Shown: positions 14,266 to 24,070, numbered from the stretch's first letter. The stretch is DNA of 64,000 bases from Bacteroidaceae bacterium (GCA_017466065.1 JAFTUV010000026.1:1-64000), one strand, 5' to 3'. The notes: a model not told the origin generated them from the letters alone. Program-made: numbers and translations.

Positions 14266-16728
14266 ATGGCAAAAAAGAATACAAAGGCGCAGGAGAACAA
14301 GGCGTCATTTATTAAGAAAATCAGATTCGTGCTTAATCATCCCACGCTGCACTTCTTCTTGGGGTTGTTTTTCGGAGCGATGGCAATTTTTATATGCAGT
14401 TCGTTCCTCTCGTTCTTCTCCTCGGGCGGTGCCGACCAGAGTGTTGTGGAGGCAATGGGGGAGAGTGCCGCTGCCGTAGAGAACACATCGGGCAAAAGCG
14501 GTGCGCTGGTTGCCGATTTCCTGATAAACGGCTGTTTCGGCTGGTCGTCGGTGCTTATAGTTCCTTTGCTTGTGGTGCTGATGCTCTATTTTATGAATAT
14601 CCGTCGCCCTAATCTGGTAAAATGGTTTATAATGACAATCTTTTCAGTAGTGTGGGGCTCGGTGTTCTTTGCATTTACTTTGGGTAATCTGTTTGCCGGC
14701 AGCTTTATGTCGCCCGGTGGTCGCCACGGCGAGTTTGTGAACGGCTGGCTTGTGGATAAAGTGGGCTTTGTGGGGCTTATACTGATACTTGCTGTCACAC
14801 TGATAATTCTTATGACATATCTCACACGCGAAACAGTCACTTGGTTGCAAAAGATTCTCTCTTTCAGCTTTATCCCCAAGGCACAGCCTGCCGATGAACC
14901 CGTGGCCGATGAAGATATTGCCGAGGATGAAAAGCCCGAAGAGGTTTCTGCCGCAGAAGAGGATAATATCGTTGAATATGATATTGAGGAGGATGCTCCC
15001 GTGGAGCCTGTCGAGGAGGAATTTGAGGTTGAAGTGCCCGAGGATGAACCTGCCGTCGAAGAAGAACCCGCGGCCGATGAAGATATTGCCGAGGCTTTCG
15101 ACCGTGTGTCGAAACGTGCCGCCGCGGCTGCTGCATCCGACGGCACGCCTATGGAAATGGAGATTGAAGATACCACGGGCGATGATGACACGGGTGGGGA
15201 TATGCTTCGTCCCATAAATCCGAAGGATGAACTGAGCTACTACAAACCTCCCACTCTCGACCTGCTCGATAAATATGAGCAGACGACTCACGCCGTTGAC
15301 AAGGATGAGCAGAATGCCAACAAGGAGAAGATTGTGGAGGTGCTCAATAATTTTGAGATTAAGATAAGCTCCATAAAAGCAACGGTGGGCCCCACCATCA
15401 CACTCTACGAGATTACTCCCGCACCGGGTATCCGCATTTCCAAAATAAAGAATCTCGAAGATGATATTGCGATGAGCCTTTCGGCATTGTGCATTCGTAT
15501 CATTGCTCCAATTCCCGGCAAGGGAACAGTGGGTATTGAGGTGCCAAATGCCCACAAGCAGATTGTGCCGATGGCATCGTTGCTCAACAGCCGCAAGTAC
15601 AAAGAGACAGATATGGCCCTCCCTCTCGCTCTCGGAAAGACTATTTCGAACGATGTGTTTATGGTGGATATGGCAAAGATGCCCCACTTGCTTGTTGCCG
15701 GTGCTACGGGTATGGGTAAGTCGGTGGGCTTGAATGCGATTATTACATCGTTGCTCTACAAAATGCATCCTGCGTATCTGAAATTTGTGATGGTCGACCC
15801 CAAGATGGTGGAGTTGAGCCTCTATAATGTGCTCGAAAAGCATTTCCTTGCGAAACTCGAAGGTGAGGATGAACCTATTATAACCGACGTTAACCGCGTG
15901 GTGCGCACCCTGAAATCGCTTTGTGTGGAGATGGATAATCGCTATAAACTGTTGCAGATGGCATCGGTGCGCTCGGTCGAAGAGTATAACAAGAAATATT
16001 TGAATAAGGAGTTGCTGCCTACAAAGGGGCATCGCTTTATGCCCTATATTGTGGTGATAATAGACGAGTATGGCGACCTTATGATGACTGCCGGTAGAGA
16101 GGTGGAGCAGCCGATTGCTCGCATTGCACAGAAGGCTCGCGCCGTGGGTATTCATATGATTATTGCAACCCAGCGACCTACTACGAATATTATCACAGGT
16201 ACCATTAAGGCGAACTTCCCCGCGCGTATGGCCTTCCGTGTTATTTCGGTCATCGACTCACGCACAATTCTCGACCGTCAGGGTGCCAATCAATTGCAAG
16301 GTCGCGGCGATATGCTCTTCCTTGCAGGTAACGACCCTGTGCGTGTGCAGTGTGCGCTTGTGGAAACGAAGGAGGTTGAGCGTGTTTGCGCCCATATAGC
16401 CAAGCAGCAGGGGTATCCCACGGCCTATATATTGCCCGAGCCCGATGAGGCTCCTGCCGATGGTGGCGGCTCTTCGGCACGCGGCGAGCTCTCTTCCGAT
16501 AAACTCGACCCGCTTTTTGCCGATGCTGCCCGCATTGTGGTAATACATCAGCAGGGTTCAACATCGCTCATTCAGCGTAAACTCAATGTCGGATTTAACC
16601 GTGCCGGACGCATAATGGACCAGCTGTGTCAAACGGGCCTTGTGGGTGAACAGGAGGGCAGCAAGCCTCGTCAGGTGCTGTGTGCCGATGAGGCCGACCT
16701 TGAATTCCGTCTTAAACAACTGCTTTAA
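14266..16728 (+). CDS. ftsK: DNA translocase FtsK/SpoIIIE
   Basis: 820 residues. Membrane-anchored ATP-driven DNA pump that clears chromosome termini from the division septum. Four transmembrane helices (about 25-185) are followed by a strongly acidic linker (about 205-310, with repeated DEDIAE/EEPAADEDIAE), the alpha/beta motor with Walker A GATGMGKS at about 479-486 and the IIDEYGDLMM Walker B, and a C-terminal winged-helix gamma domain (FADAARIVVIHQQGS ... RAGRIMDQL). The ATG at 14266 is preferred; the frame upstream has only a TTG. Divergent from the DUF5063 operon and upstream of the LolA-like gene by 28 bases. Confidence 0.95.
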   Translation: MAKKNTKAQENKASFIKKIRFVLNHPTLHFFLGLFFGAMAIFICSSFLSFFSSGGADQSVVEAMGESAAAVENTSGKSGALVADFLINGCFGWSSVLIVPLLVVLMLYFMNIRRPNLVKWFIMTIFSVVWGSVFFAFTLGNLFAGSFMSPGGRHGEFVNGWLVDKVGFVGLILILAVTLIILMTYLTRETVTWLQKILSFSFIPKAQPADEPVADEDIAEDEKPEEVSAAEEDNIVEYDIEEDAPVEPVEEEFEVEVPEDEPAVEEEPAADEDIAEAFDRVSKRAAAAAASDGTPMEMEIEDTTGDDDTGGDMLRPINPKDELSYYKPPTLDLLDKYEQTTHAVDKDEQNANKEKIVEVLNNFEIKISSIKATVGPTITLYEITPAPGIRISKIKNLEDDIAMSLSALCIRIIAPIPGKGTVGIEVPNAHKQIVPMASLLNSRKYKETDMALPLALGKTISNDVFMVDMAKMPHLLVAGATGMGKSVGLNAIITSLLYKMHPAYLKFVMVDPKMVELSLYNVLEKHFLAKLEGEDEPIITDVNRVVRTLKSLCVEMDNRYKLLQMASVRSVEEYNKKYLNKELLPTKGHRFMPYIVVIIDEYGDLMMTAGREVEQPIARIAQKARAVGIHMIIATQRPTTNIITGTIKANFPARMAFRVISVIDSRTILDRQGANQLQGRGDMLFLAGNDPVRVQCALVETKEVERVCAHIAKQQGYPTAYILPEPDEAPADGGGSSARGELSSDKLDPLFADAARIVVIHQQGSTSLIQRKLNVGFNRAGRIMDQLCQTGLVGEQEGSKPRQVLCADEADLEFRLKQLL

Positions 16729-16756
16729 GGCTTGTTATTTATATAAATAAGGATGT

Positions 16757-17389
16757 ATGAAGATAAAATGTTTGATGTTCGCATTGTTGTTGCTCTCGCC
16801 CATTGCGCTTGTGGCGCAAAAGCAGTCGGCAGTTGAAGTGTTGGAGCATGCGATAAAGAGCATAGAGGCCGATGCTGCTGTGCAGATGACATTCGATTAT
16901 GTTGTTTGCGATAATGCAGGTGCGGAGCAATATGCCGACAGGGGCAGCCTTAAACTCGATGGCAACTGCTATTCGGTGCTTCTCACCCCTATGAGACTGT
17001 GGTGCGATGGTGCCACACAATGGAGTTATATGGCTGCCAACAACGAGGTGTATATTACGGCTGCCGACTCCGATGAGGCGCAGATATATAATCCTGTCTA
17101 TCTTATGGGGCTTTACAAAAAAGGGTATAAATGTTCAATGGAGGCTCACGGCGGTAAGAATGTGATTACTCTCACGGCCGACGGCGATGAACCATCCTTT
17201 GATAGAGTGGTTATTACGTTGGATGCAAAAAGTATGCGTCCGCTGTCGCTCCGCGTGTTTATGAGCGGGCAGGGATATACCGATATTGCCATCGACAGCT
17301 ATAAACCCAAATGTGTGTTCGACAAAAGGGTGTACCGTTGTCCTTTGGAGGATTATCCCGATGCCGAAATTGTAGATATGAGACAATGA
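16757..17389 (+). CDS. LolA-like outer-membrane lipoprotein carrier
   Basis: 210 residues with a signal peptide ending in LVAQ. The mature part has the alternating pattern of a LolA-type beta-barrel half (QMTFDYVV, GSLKLDGNCYSV, WSYMAANNEVYI). Such proteins carry lipoproteins across the periplasm to the outer membrane. A second ATG four bases upstream is out of frame. It lies 28 bases after ftsK, an order that I recall from other Bacteroidales, and 15 bases before trxB. Confidence 0.82.
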   Translation: MKIKCLMFALLLLSPIALVAQKQSAVEVLEHAIKSIEADAAVQMTFDYVVCDNAGAEQYADRGSLKLDGNCYSVLLTPMRLWCDGATQWSYMAANNEVYITAADSDEAQIYNPVYLMGLYKKGYKCSMEAHGGKNVITLTADGDEPSFDRVVITLDAKSMRPLSLRVFMSGQGYTDIAIDSYKPKCVFDKRVYRCPLEDYPDAEIVDMRQ

Positions 17390-17404
17390 AAAATGATACA
17401 TATT

Positions 17405-18343
17405 ATGAATAGGACAAAATGTTTGATAATAGGTTCGGGCCCGGCAGGATATACTGCGGCTATTTATGCTTCGCGTGCCAATCTCTCTCCGGTATTGTAC
17501 GAGGGAATACAGCCCGGCGGGCAGCTCACACAGACAACCGTGGTTGAGAACTTCCCGGGCTTCCCGCAGGGAATAACAGGCCCCGAACTTATGGACAATA
17601 TGCGTAAGCAGGCTGTTAATGTGGGTGCCGATATACGCTCGGGCTCGGTTGTGGAGGTGGATTTTGAAACTTGCCCCTACAAGGTGACCATTGACGACGG
17701 TGCTGTTGTTGAGGCCGACACAGTGATAATAGCCACAGGTGCGGCTGCAAAATATCTCGGCCTTTCCGATGAGATTAAGTATCAAGGAATGGGCGTGAGT
17801 GCCTGTGCCACTTGCGACGGCTTTTTCTATCGCAAAAAGGTGGTTGCAGTGGTTGGTGGCGGCGACACAGCCTGTGAAGAGGCCAACTATCTTGCTTCGC
17901 TGGCGGCAAAAGTATATCTCATAGTGCGCAAGCCCTATCTGCGTGCTTCAAAGGCTATGCAGGACCGCACGCTCGGCAATCCTAAAATAGAGGTTCTTTT
18001 TGAGCATAATACCGAGGGGCTTTTCGGCGAAAATGGTGTCGAGGGCGTTCATCTTGTGAAGCGCAAGGGCGAGCCCGACGAAAAACATTATGACATTGCC
18101 GTCGATGGTTTCTTCCTTGCCATAGGGCACAAACCCAACAGTGATATTTTCAAGAAATATCTTAAAACCGACGAAACGGGCTATTTTGTTCCAGCCGATG
18201 CAAGCGGTGTAAAGACGCTCGTTCCCGGAATTTTTGTTGCAGGTGATGTTGCCGACCCTCATTATCGACAGGCGATAAATGCCGCAGCAAGCGGTTGCCG
18301 TGCAGCAATGGAGGCCGAGCGATACTTGTCGGGAAAAGAGTGA
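17405..18343 (+). CDS. trxB: thioredoxin-disulfide reductase
   Basis: 312 residues from the ATG at 17405; an ATG four codons upstream (17393) is also possible. The flavoenzyme passes electrons from NADPH to thioredoxin. FAD-binding GSGPAGYTAAIYASRA at the N terminus, the redox-active CATC in SACATCDGFFY at about residue 136, the NADPH-binding GGGDTACEEA and the C-terminal FVAGDV are all present. Located in an apparent run ftsK, LolA-like, trxB, manA with short gaps. Confidence 0.96.
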   Translation: MNRTKCLIIGSGPAGYTAAIYASRANLSPVLYEGIQPGGQLTQTTVVENFPGFPQGITGPELMDNMRKQAVNVGADIRSGSVVEVDFETCPYKVTIDDGAVVEADTVIIATGAAAKYLGLSDEIKYQGMGVSACATCDGFFYRKKVVAVVGGGDTACEEANYLASLAAKVYLIVRKPYLRASKAMQDRTLGNPKIEVLFEHNTEGLFGENGVEGVHLVKRKGEPDEKHYDIAVDGFFLAIGHKPNSDIFKKYLKTDETGYFVPADASGVKTLVPGIFVAGDVADPHYRQAINAAASGCRAAMEAERYLSGKE

Positions 18344-18375
18344 ATTACCGGAGTAGTCAGGTTAAAATAGAGAGA

Positions 18376-19422
18376 ATGAGTAAACAGCCTTTATATCCGC
18401 TCCTGTTCGAGAATAATTTTCGCACCGTTGTCTGGGGCGGGCACAACTTGAAGCCCATAAAGGGAATTCCTGCCGACGAAGAGTGTGTGGGCGAGAGCTG
18501 GGAGGTGAGTGCTGTGCCCGGCTGGGAGTCGGTTGTGAAGAACGGCCCGCTTGCCGGCAGAAAGTTGTCGGAGATAGTGACCGAGTATGGCGAGCTGCTG
18601 CTTGGAACCTCCGTCGTCGATAAGTATGGCTATGAATTTCCCATTCTCGTGAAGTTCATAGATGCGGTGCGCGACCTCTCTATTCAGGTACATCCCTGTG
18701 ACGAGATTGCAAAAGGGCGTCACGGCTGTTTCGGAAAGACCGAAATGTGGTATGTGGTGAATGCCGCTCCCGGGGCCTGCCTTTATTCGGGCTTCAACCA
18801 GCCTATATCCAAATATGAGTATGAGAAGCGGGTGGAGGATGGGAGCATCTGCGAGGTGCTTCAACGCCACGAAGTTAAAGCCGGTGACTGCTTTTATATA
18901 CCCTCGGGGCGTGTACACGCAATATGTGGCGGAATAATAGTGGCCGAAATTCAGCAAAGCTCCGATATTACCTACCGCATATTCGATTATAATCGCCCGG
19001 GGCTCGACGGCAAGCTGCGTCAGTTGCACGTTCAGGAAGCAAAGGAGGCAATCGACTATAAACTGTATGACGATTATAAAATATCCTATGAAAACAGGCT
19101 GAACAAGCCTGTGCCCCTTGTGGAGTCGCCCTTCTTTGTGGTGAAGCTGCTCGAAGTGGACAGGGCCTTCCATCGTAAACTCTATAAATACGACTCATTT
19201 GTGGTGTATGTATGCATAGAGGGCGACTGCACCATAAACGTAAAGAGCACCAACGGGTTCGGTCGCGGGGTGATGCCCGGCAGCGAGGAATGTGTGGTGC
19301 ATCTTGCCGAGGGCAACAGCTGCCTTGTTCCCGTTGGTTGTGCCGACTATGATGTTGTTCCTGTTAACGAAAATGGGGTGGCCAAATTGCTCGAAGTTTA
19401 TATCGACAATAAGAATTTCTGA
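18376..19422 (+). CDS. manA: mannose-6-phosphate isomerase, class I
   Basis: 348 residues. It interconverts mannose-6-phosphate and fructose-6-phosphate, feeding GDP-mannose and GDP-fucose synthesis. Zinc-site motifs are visible: QVHP (His), KTEMWYV (Glu) and PSGRVHAI (His). The protein is of the short bacterial type. The ATG at 18376 follows a purine-rich stretch; the frame upstream overlaps trxB and is not conserved-looking. Start lies 32 bases after the trxB stop. Confidence 0.93.
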   Translation: MSKQPLYPLLFENNFRTVVWGGHNLKPIKGIPADEECVGESWEVSAVPGWESVVKNGPLAGRKLSEIVTEYGELLLGTSVVDKYGYEFPILVKFIDAVRDLSIQVHPCDEIAKGRHGCFGKTEMWYVVNAAPGACLYSGFNQPISKYEYEKRVEDGSICEVLQRHEVKAGDCFYIPSGRVHAICGGIIVAEIQQSSDITYRIFDYNRPGLDGKLRQLHVQEAKEAIDYKLYDDYKISYENRLNKPVPLVESPFFVVKLLEVDRAFHRKLYKYDSFVVYVCIEGDCTINVKSTNGFGRGVMPGSEECVVHLAEGNSCLVPVGCADYDVVPVNENGVAKLLEVYIDNKNF

Positions 19423-19491
19423 CAAACACCCCTTTCGGCCCCTGCAGAGTGGGGAGAATATTGCTTTTTGTCGGAAAAAGTTTGTAAAAAG

Positions 19492-19523
19492 TTTCGTGCA
19501 GAATAAAATAATCATTATCTTTG
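19492..19523 (+). promoter_or_regulatory. promoter of rplU-rpmA
   Basis: TATCTTTG at 19516-19523 with TTTCG at 19492-19496, spacer 19 bases. It gives a leader of about 80 bases before the rplU ATG at 19610; this leader (GC-rich, with self-complementary stretches around 19550-19585) is a candidate for ribosomal-protein feedback control. Confidence 0.6.
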
Positions 19524-19609
19524 CACCCGATTTAGTCCGCAGGGGTTGAATAAGTTGTGCTCACGAGGAGCGCACACCTCCCGGAAATCACAATAAAAGC
19601 TATAATTTA

Positions 19610-19999
19610 ATGTACGCAATTGTTGAGATTAACGGACAGCAGTTCAAGGCAGAGGCCGGAAAGAAGCTGTACGTGCACCACATCAAGGGTGCTCAGAATG
19701 ACACAACCGTAGAGTTTGACCGCGTGTTGTTGTTGGATAATGAAGGTGCTATCACCGTGGGTGCTCCCACCGTTGAAGGCGCAAAAGTAGTTTGCTACAT
19801 CGGCAACGTTCGTGAAATGAAACAGACCCGCAAGTCAAAAGATGGTCAGAACATCGTTACAACACGTGTTATCGATCCTGCTTTGGTTAAGGGTGACAAG
19901 GTTTTGGTATTCCACAAACGTCGTCGCAAAGGTTACCGCAAATTGAACGGTCACCGTCAGCAGTTTACAGAGTTAGTTGTTAAAGAAATTATCGGTTAA
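19610..19999 (+). CDS. rplU: 50S ribosomal protein L21, with an internal insertion
   Basis: 129 residues; the family is usually about 103-106. The start ([20 protein letters not shown]) and the end ([20 protein letters not shown]) are standard. Between GAKVVC (about residue 66) and LVKGDKV (about 96) there are about 29 residues where my memory of Bacteroides L21 has about 5, an apparent insertion of about 24 residues rich in Lys, Arg, Thr and Gln. The reading frame is intact and the codon use looks like the flanks, so it is not an obvious sequencing artefact. L21 binds 23S rRNA near domain II. Co-transcribed with rpmA. Confidence 0.94.
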   Translation: MYAIVEINGQQFKAEAGKKLYVHHIKGAQNDTTVEFDRVLLLDNEGAITVGAPTVEGAKVVCYIGNVREMKQTRKSKDGQNIVTTRVIDPALVKGDKVLVFHKRRRKGYRKLNGHRQQFTELVVKEIIG

Positions 20000-20017
20000 T
20001 TTTAAAAAAGAAGTATT

Positions 20018-20284
20018 ATGGCACATAAGAAAGGTGTTGGTAGTTCAAAGAACGGCCGTGAGTCAGCAAGCCAAAGACTTGGTGTGAAAATCTGGGGCGG
20101 TCAGGTATGTAAAGCCGGTAATATCATCGTTCGTCAGCGTGGTACAGTTCACTATCCCGGTGCAAACATCGGTATGGGTAGCGACCACACTCTCTACGCA
20201 TTGGTAGACGGTATTGTAACATTCAAACGTGGTAAGAACGACAAGAGCTATGTTTCTGTTGCTCCTATCGCCGAGAAAAACTAA
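20018..20284 (+). CDS. rpmA: 50S ribosomal protein L27
   Basis: 88 residues, normal length. The N terminus [16 protein letters not shown] reaches toward the peptidyl-transferase centre in ribosomes of other bacteria; the N-terminal cleaved extension of Firmicutes is absent. It follows rplU by 18 bases, the universal rplU-rpmA order, and is followed by a strong terminator. Confidence 0.97.
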   Translation: MAHKKGVGSSKNGRESASQRLGVKIWGGQVCKAGNIIVRQRGTVHYPGANIGMGSDHTLYALVDGIVTFKRGKNDKSYVSVAPIAEKN

Positions 20285-20306
20285 TTAAGGACAAATTATC
20301 CGTATA

Positions 20307-20340
20307 AAATGAAGGTTGCAGCTGCAACCTTCATTTTTTT
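20307..20340 (+). terminator. terminator of rplU-rpmA
   Basis: A perfect palindrome (20311-20332 core, extended by aaaat/atttt) is followed by seven T's about 25 bases after the rpmA stop. Confidence 0.9.
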
Positions 20341-20395
20341 TGTGTTTACTGCCGAAATTTTCGGGCAAGCGTGTTAAAAACAATAAAATAAATTG

Positions 20396-20403
20396 TACCT
20401 TTG
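20396..20403 (+). promoter_or_regulatory. probable -7 element of serS
   Basis: TACCTTTG, 59 bases before the serS ATG. The -33 region has no strong TTTG. Confidence 0.45.
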
Positions 20404-20461
20404 TGAGTTACCGCATTTGTGGCGGTACCGGTGTTTGCGAAATAAAGAAAAACAAGAATAT

Positions 20462-21736
20462 ATGCTGACAATTAAAGTTATTGCCCAAGAGACAGAAAAG
20501 GTTATAAAGGGCTTGGAAAAGAAGCATTTTAATAATGCAAAAGAGGTAATAGAGAAAGTACTTGAATTTGACAAGGAGCGTCGTGCCGCACAATCGGAGC
20601 TCGACAATGTACTTGCGCAGAACAAGCAGTTGGCTGCCAAGATTGGCCAGTTGATGAAAGAGAAAAACATTGCCGAGGCCGAGAATGTGAAAGCACAGGT
20701 TGCCACACTCAAAGAGAGCTCAAAGGCATTGCAGGAGAAAATGGATGCTGCGGCCGAGAAAACCAACGCTCTGCTCTATACAATTCCCAATATCCCATAC
20801 GACGAGGTGCCCGAAGGAAAGGTTGCCGAGGATAATGTGGTGGAAAAGACCGGCGGAATGGAAACTGTCTTGCCCGAAAATGCTCTTCCTCACTGGGAAC
20901 TTGCAAAGAAATACGACCTCATAGATTTTGACCTTGGCGTTAAAATCACAGGTGCGGGCTTCCCTGTGTACAAGGGCAAGGGTGCGCAGTTGCAACGTGC
21001 GCTCATAAACTTCTTCCTCGACGAGGCACGCAAAGCCGGTTATGTCGAGATTATGCCCCCCACGGTGGTTAACGCCGCCTCGGGATTCGGTACAGGACAG
21101 TTGCCCGACAAAGAGGGGCAAATGTATCACTGCGGGCTCGACGACCTCTATCTTATTCCCACAGCCGAGGTTCCCGTTACAAACATCTATCGCGATGTGA
21201 TACTCGACGAAAAGTCGCTCCCCATAAAGAATTGTGCCTATACGCAGTGTTTCCGTCGCGAGGCAGGCTCATACGGCAAGGATGTGCGCGGCCTTAACCG
21301 TCTGCACGAATTCTCGAAGGTGGAGATTGTGCGCATTGATACTCCCGAGCACAGCAAGGAGTCGCACAAGGAGATGTTGGAGCACGTTGAGGGCTTGCTC
21401 AAAAAACTCGAACTTCCTTATCGCATATTGCGCCTTTGCGGTGGTGATATGAGCTTTACAGCTGCCCTTTGTTTCGATTTTGAGGTATATTCCGAGGCGC
21501 AGCAACGCTGGTTGGAGGTAAGCTCTGTATCGAACTTCGACAACTATCAGGCCAACCGTCTAAAATGCCGTTACCGCACAGCCGACAAAAAGACCGAACT
21601 GTGTCACACACTTAACGGCTCGGCACTTGCGCTTCCACGCATAGTGGCTGCGTTACTCGAAAATAACCAGACACCCAATGGCATTAGAATCCCCGCTGCT
21701 CTCGTGCCTTACTGCGGGTTCGACATAATCGACTAA
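20462..21736 (+). CDS. serS: seryl-tRNA synthetase
   Basis: 424 residues, full length. Class II synthetase charging tRNA-Ser and tRNA-Sec-type substrates. The N-terminal antiparallel coiled-coil arm (about 20-100) binds the long variable arm of tRNA. Class II motif 2 is FRREAGSYGKDVRG and motif 3 is NGSALALPRIVAALLENNQ. The ATG at 20462 begins the typical MLTIKVI. The next gene begins 36 bases downstream on the same strand. Confidence 0.97.
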   Translation: MLTIKVIAQETEKVIKGLEKKHFNNAKEVIEKVLEFDKERRAAQSELDNVLAQNKQLAAKIGQLMKEKNIAEAENVKAQVATLKESSKALQEKMDAAAEKTNALLYTIPNIPYDEVPEGKVAEDNVVEKTGGMETVLPENALPHWELAKKYDLIDFDLGVKITGAGFPVYKGKGAQLQRALINFFLDEARKAGYVEIMPPTVVNAASGFGTGQLPDKEGQMYHCGLDDLYLIPTAEVPVTNIYRDVILDEKSLPIKNCAYTQCFRREAGSYGKDVRGLNRLHEFSKVEIVRIDTPEHSKESHKEMLEHVEGLLKKLELPYRILRLCGGDMSFTAALCFDFEVYSEAQQRWLEVSSVSNFDNYQANRLKCRYRTADKKTELCHTLNGSALALPRIVAALLENNQTPNGIRIPAALVPYCGFDIID

Positions 21737-21772
21737 TAAGTGAATTTATAATAACGACAAAAGACTACCGGT

Positions 21773-24070
21773 ATGTTTAAAATTGTATCAAAAGAACAAT
21801 TCTCGGAGAAAGTATTTCGTTTGAAGGTTGAAGCACCCCTCATCGCAAAGTCGTATAGAGCGGGTAACTTTGTTATAATCCGTGTGGGCGAGAAGGGCGA
21901 GCGCATCCCCTTGACAATTGCTCACGCCGACACCGAAAAAGGGCTTATCACCCTTGTTATTCAGAAAGTGGGTTTGAGTTCGTCACGTCTGTGCGACCTA
22001 AACGAAGGCGATTACATAACCGACGTGGTTGGTCCTCTTGGTCAGGCAACACACATTGAAAATTTCGGTACAGTGATATGTGCCGGCGGTGGAGTGGGCG
22101 TTGCTCCAATGTTGCCCATTGCTGCTGCACTCAAAAAGGCCGGTAACCGCGTAATATCGGTGCTTGCAGGCCGTTCGAAAGACCTTATAATCCTCGAAAA
22201 AGAGGTGCGCGAGGTATCCGACGAGGTTATCATTATGACCGACGACGGCTCATACGGCGACAAAGGTCTTGTTACCGAAGGCATCGAGCGCGTAATAAAG
22301 CGCGAGAAGGTGGACCACTGCGTTGCCATCGGCCCTGCAATTATGATGAAATTTGTGTGCAAACTCACAAAGCAATATGAAATTCCCACCGTTGTATCGC
22401 TCAACACAATTATGGTCGATGGTACAGGAATGTGTGGTGCTTGTCGTGTGACCGTTGGCGGAAAAACAAAATTCGTTTGCGTCGATGGTCCCGAATTTGA
22501 CGGTCATCAGGTAGATTTTGACGGAATGATGCAGCGCTTGGGCAGCTTCAAACGTGAGGAGGCCGAGGAACTGAATAAGCTCGACAAGTGCGAGGCAACA
22601 GGCGAGCCCACAGAGGCTTGCGAGCTCACAAGCCGCGACGCCGAGTGGCGTGTGGCACTGCGCAGCAAGATGAAGCCCAAAGAGCGCACAGCCATCGAGC
22701 GTTGCGAAATGCCGGAATTGGAGCCTGCCTATCGTGCAACAAAATTGCGCGAGGAGGTAAACACCGGCCTCACAAAGGAGATGGCAATGATGGAGGCGCA
22801 ACGTTGCCTCGATTGCCCCAATCCCGCCTGTATGGAGGGTTGCCCCGTGAGTATAAAAATACCTTCGTTCATAAAGAATATAGAGCGTGGCGAGTTTGGC
22901 AAAGCTGCACAGGTGCTTAAAATGACAAGCTCGTTGCCCGCCGTTTGCGGTCGTGTGTGCCCGCAGGAGAAGCAGTGCGAGAGCAAATGTATACATTTGA
23001 AGATGGGTCACAAGGCTGTTGCCATCGGCGCGTTGGAGCGTTTCGCTGCCGACTATGCACGCGAGAGCGGCGAGCAGTCTGTTCCCACCGTTGCCCCCTC
23101 TAACGGCAAGAAAGTTGCCGTGGTAGGTTCGGGCCCCGCCGGCCTCTCGTTTGCCGGAGATATGGCAAAACTCGGTTACAGCGTAACAGTGTTCGAGGCT
23201 TTGCACGAGATTGGCGGCGTGCTTAAATATGGTATTCCCGAATTCCGTCTGCCCAATGCTATTGTGGATGTGGAGATTGATACATTGCGTGCAATGGGAG
23301 TGGAGTTTGTAAAGGATTGCGTTATTGGAAAAACAATATCAATAGCACAGTTGCAGGAGGATGGCTACTGCGGTGTATTTGTTGCATCGGGTGCCGGATT
23401 GCCCAACTTTATGAATATCCCCGGCGAGAATTCCATAAACATTCTATCGTCAAACGAGTATCTCACCCGTGTGAACCTTATGGACGCATCGAACCCCGAC
23501 ACAGATACTCCTATGCACATAGGCAAGCGTGTGGCAGTAGTTGGTGGCGGTAACACAGCAATGGACTCGGTGCGCACCGCGCTTCGTTTGGGTGCCGAGC
23601 GTGCGATGATTATCTATCGCCGTTCCGAGGCTGAAATGCCTGCTCGTTTGGAGGAGGTCAAGCACGCGAAAGAGGAGGGTGTTGAGTTCCTCACTCTGCA
23701 CAATCCCATCGAGTATATTGCCGACGAGAAGGGTTGCGTTAAGCAGATTGTGTTGCAGAAGATGGAGCTTGGCGAGCCCGATGCTTCGGGCCGTCGTTCA
23801 CCCGTGCCCATCGAGGGTGCCATTGAAACTATCGACATTGATATGGCGGTTGTTTCGGTGGGTGTATCGCCCAACCCCCTTGTACCAACCTCGGTAGAGG
23901 GCTTGGAGCTTGGTCGCAAAAATACCATCGCTGTTAATGAGAAGATGCAGTCGTCTATTCCCTTCATTTATGCAGGTGGCGACATTGTTCGTGGCGGTGC
24001 CACTGTTATTCTTGCAATGGGCGATGGCCGTAACGCTGCTGCCTCTATGCACGAGATGTTGAGCAAGTAA
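21773..24070 (+). CDS. fused NfnA/NfnB-type flavoprotein (DHOD electron-transfer subunit + glutamate synthase small subunit)
   Basis: 765 residues joining two proteins that are separate in many bacteria. Residues 1 to about 280 are a PyrK/NfnA-type FAD- and NAD-binding module with a 2Fe-2S site (GTGMCGACRV ... FVC). From about 310 the NfnB/GltD-type half carries two 4Fe-4S cysteine sets (CLDCPNPACMEGCP; CGRVCPQEKQCESKC), FAD-binding GSGPAGLSFAG and NADPH-binding GGGNTAMDSV. Likely role: ferredoxin-NAD(P)H electron bifurcation or transhydrogenation (Nfn or SudAB type) rather than real glutamate synthase, since no large GltB subunit is nearby. Ends at a strong terminator. Confidence 0.88.
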   Translation: MFKIVSKEQFSEKVFRLKVEAPLIAKSYRAGNFVIIRVGEKGERIPLTIAHADTEKGLITLVIQKVGLSSSRLCDLNEGDYITDVVGPLGQATHIENFGTVICAGGGVGVAPMLPIAAALKKAGNRVISVLAGRSKDLIILEKEVREVSDEVIIMTDDGSYGDKGLVTEGIERVIKREKVDHCVAIGPAIMMKFVCKLTKQYEIPTVVSLNTIMVDGTGMCGACRVTVGGKTKFVCVDGPEFDGHQVDFDGMMQRLGSFKREEAEELNKLDKCEATGEPTEACELTSRDAEWRVALRSKMKPKERTAIERCEMPELEPAYRATKLREEVNTGLTKEMAMMEAQRCLDCPNPACMEGCPVSIKIPSFIKNIERGEFGKAAQVLKMTSSLPAVCGRVCPQEKQCESKCIHLKMGHKAVAIGALERFAADYARESGEQSVPTVAPSNGKKVAVVGSGPAGLSFAGDMAKLGYSVTVFEALHEIGGVLKYGIPEFRLPNAIVDVEIDTLRAMGVEFVKDCVIGKTISIAQLQEDGYCGVFVASGAGLPNFMNIPGENSINILSSNEYLTRVNLMDASNPDTDTPMHIGKRVAVVGGGNTAMDSVRTALRLGAERAMIIYRRSEAEMPARLEEVKHAKEEGVEFLTLHNPIEYIADEKGCVKQIVLQKMELGEPDASGRRSPVPIEGAIETIDIDMAVVSVGVSPNPLVPTSVEGLELGRKNTIAVNEKMQSSIPFIYAGGDIVRGGATVILAMGDGRNAAASMHEMLSK

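Noticed and set aside
21773..24070. Glutamate synthase small subunit as the main function
   Set aside because: The fused PyrK/NfnA-type half and the absence of a nearby large subunit favour an Nfn or SudAB-type role, though the GltD-like half is clear.
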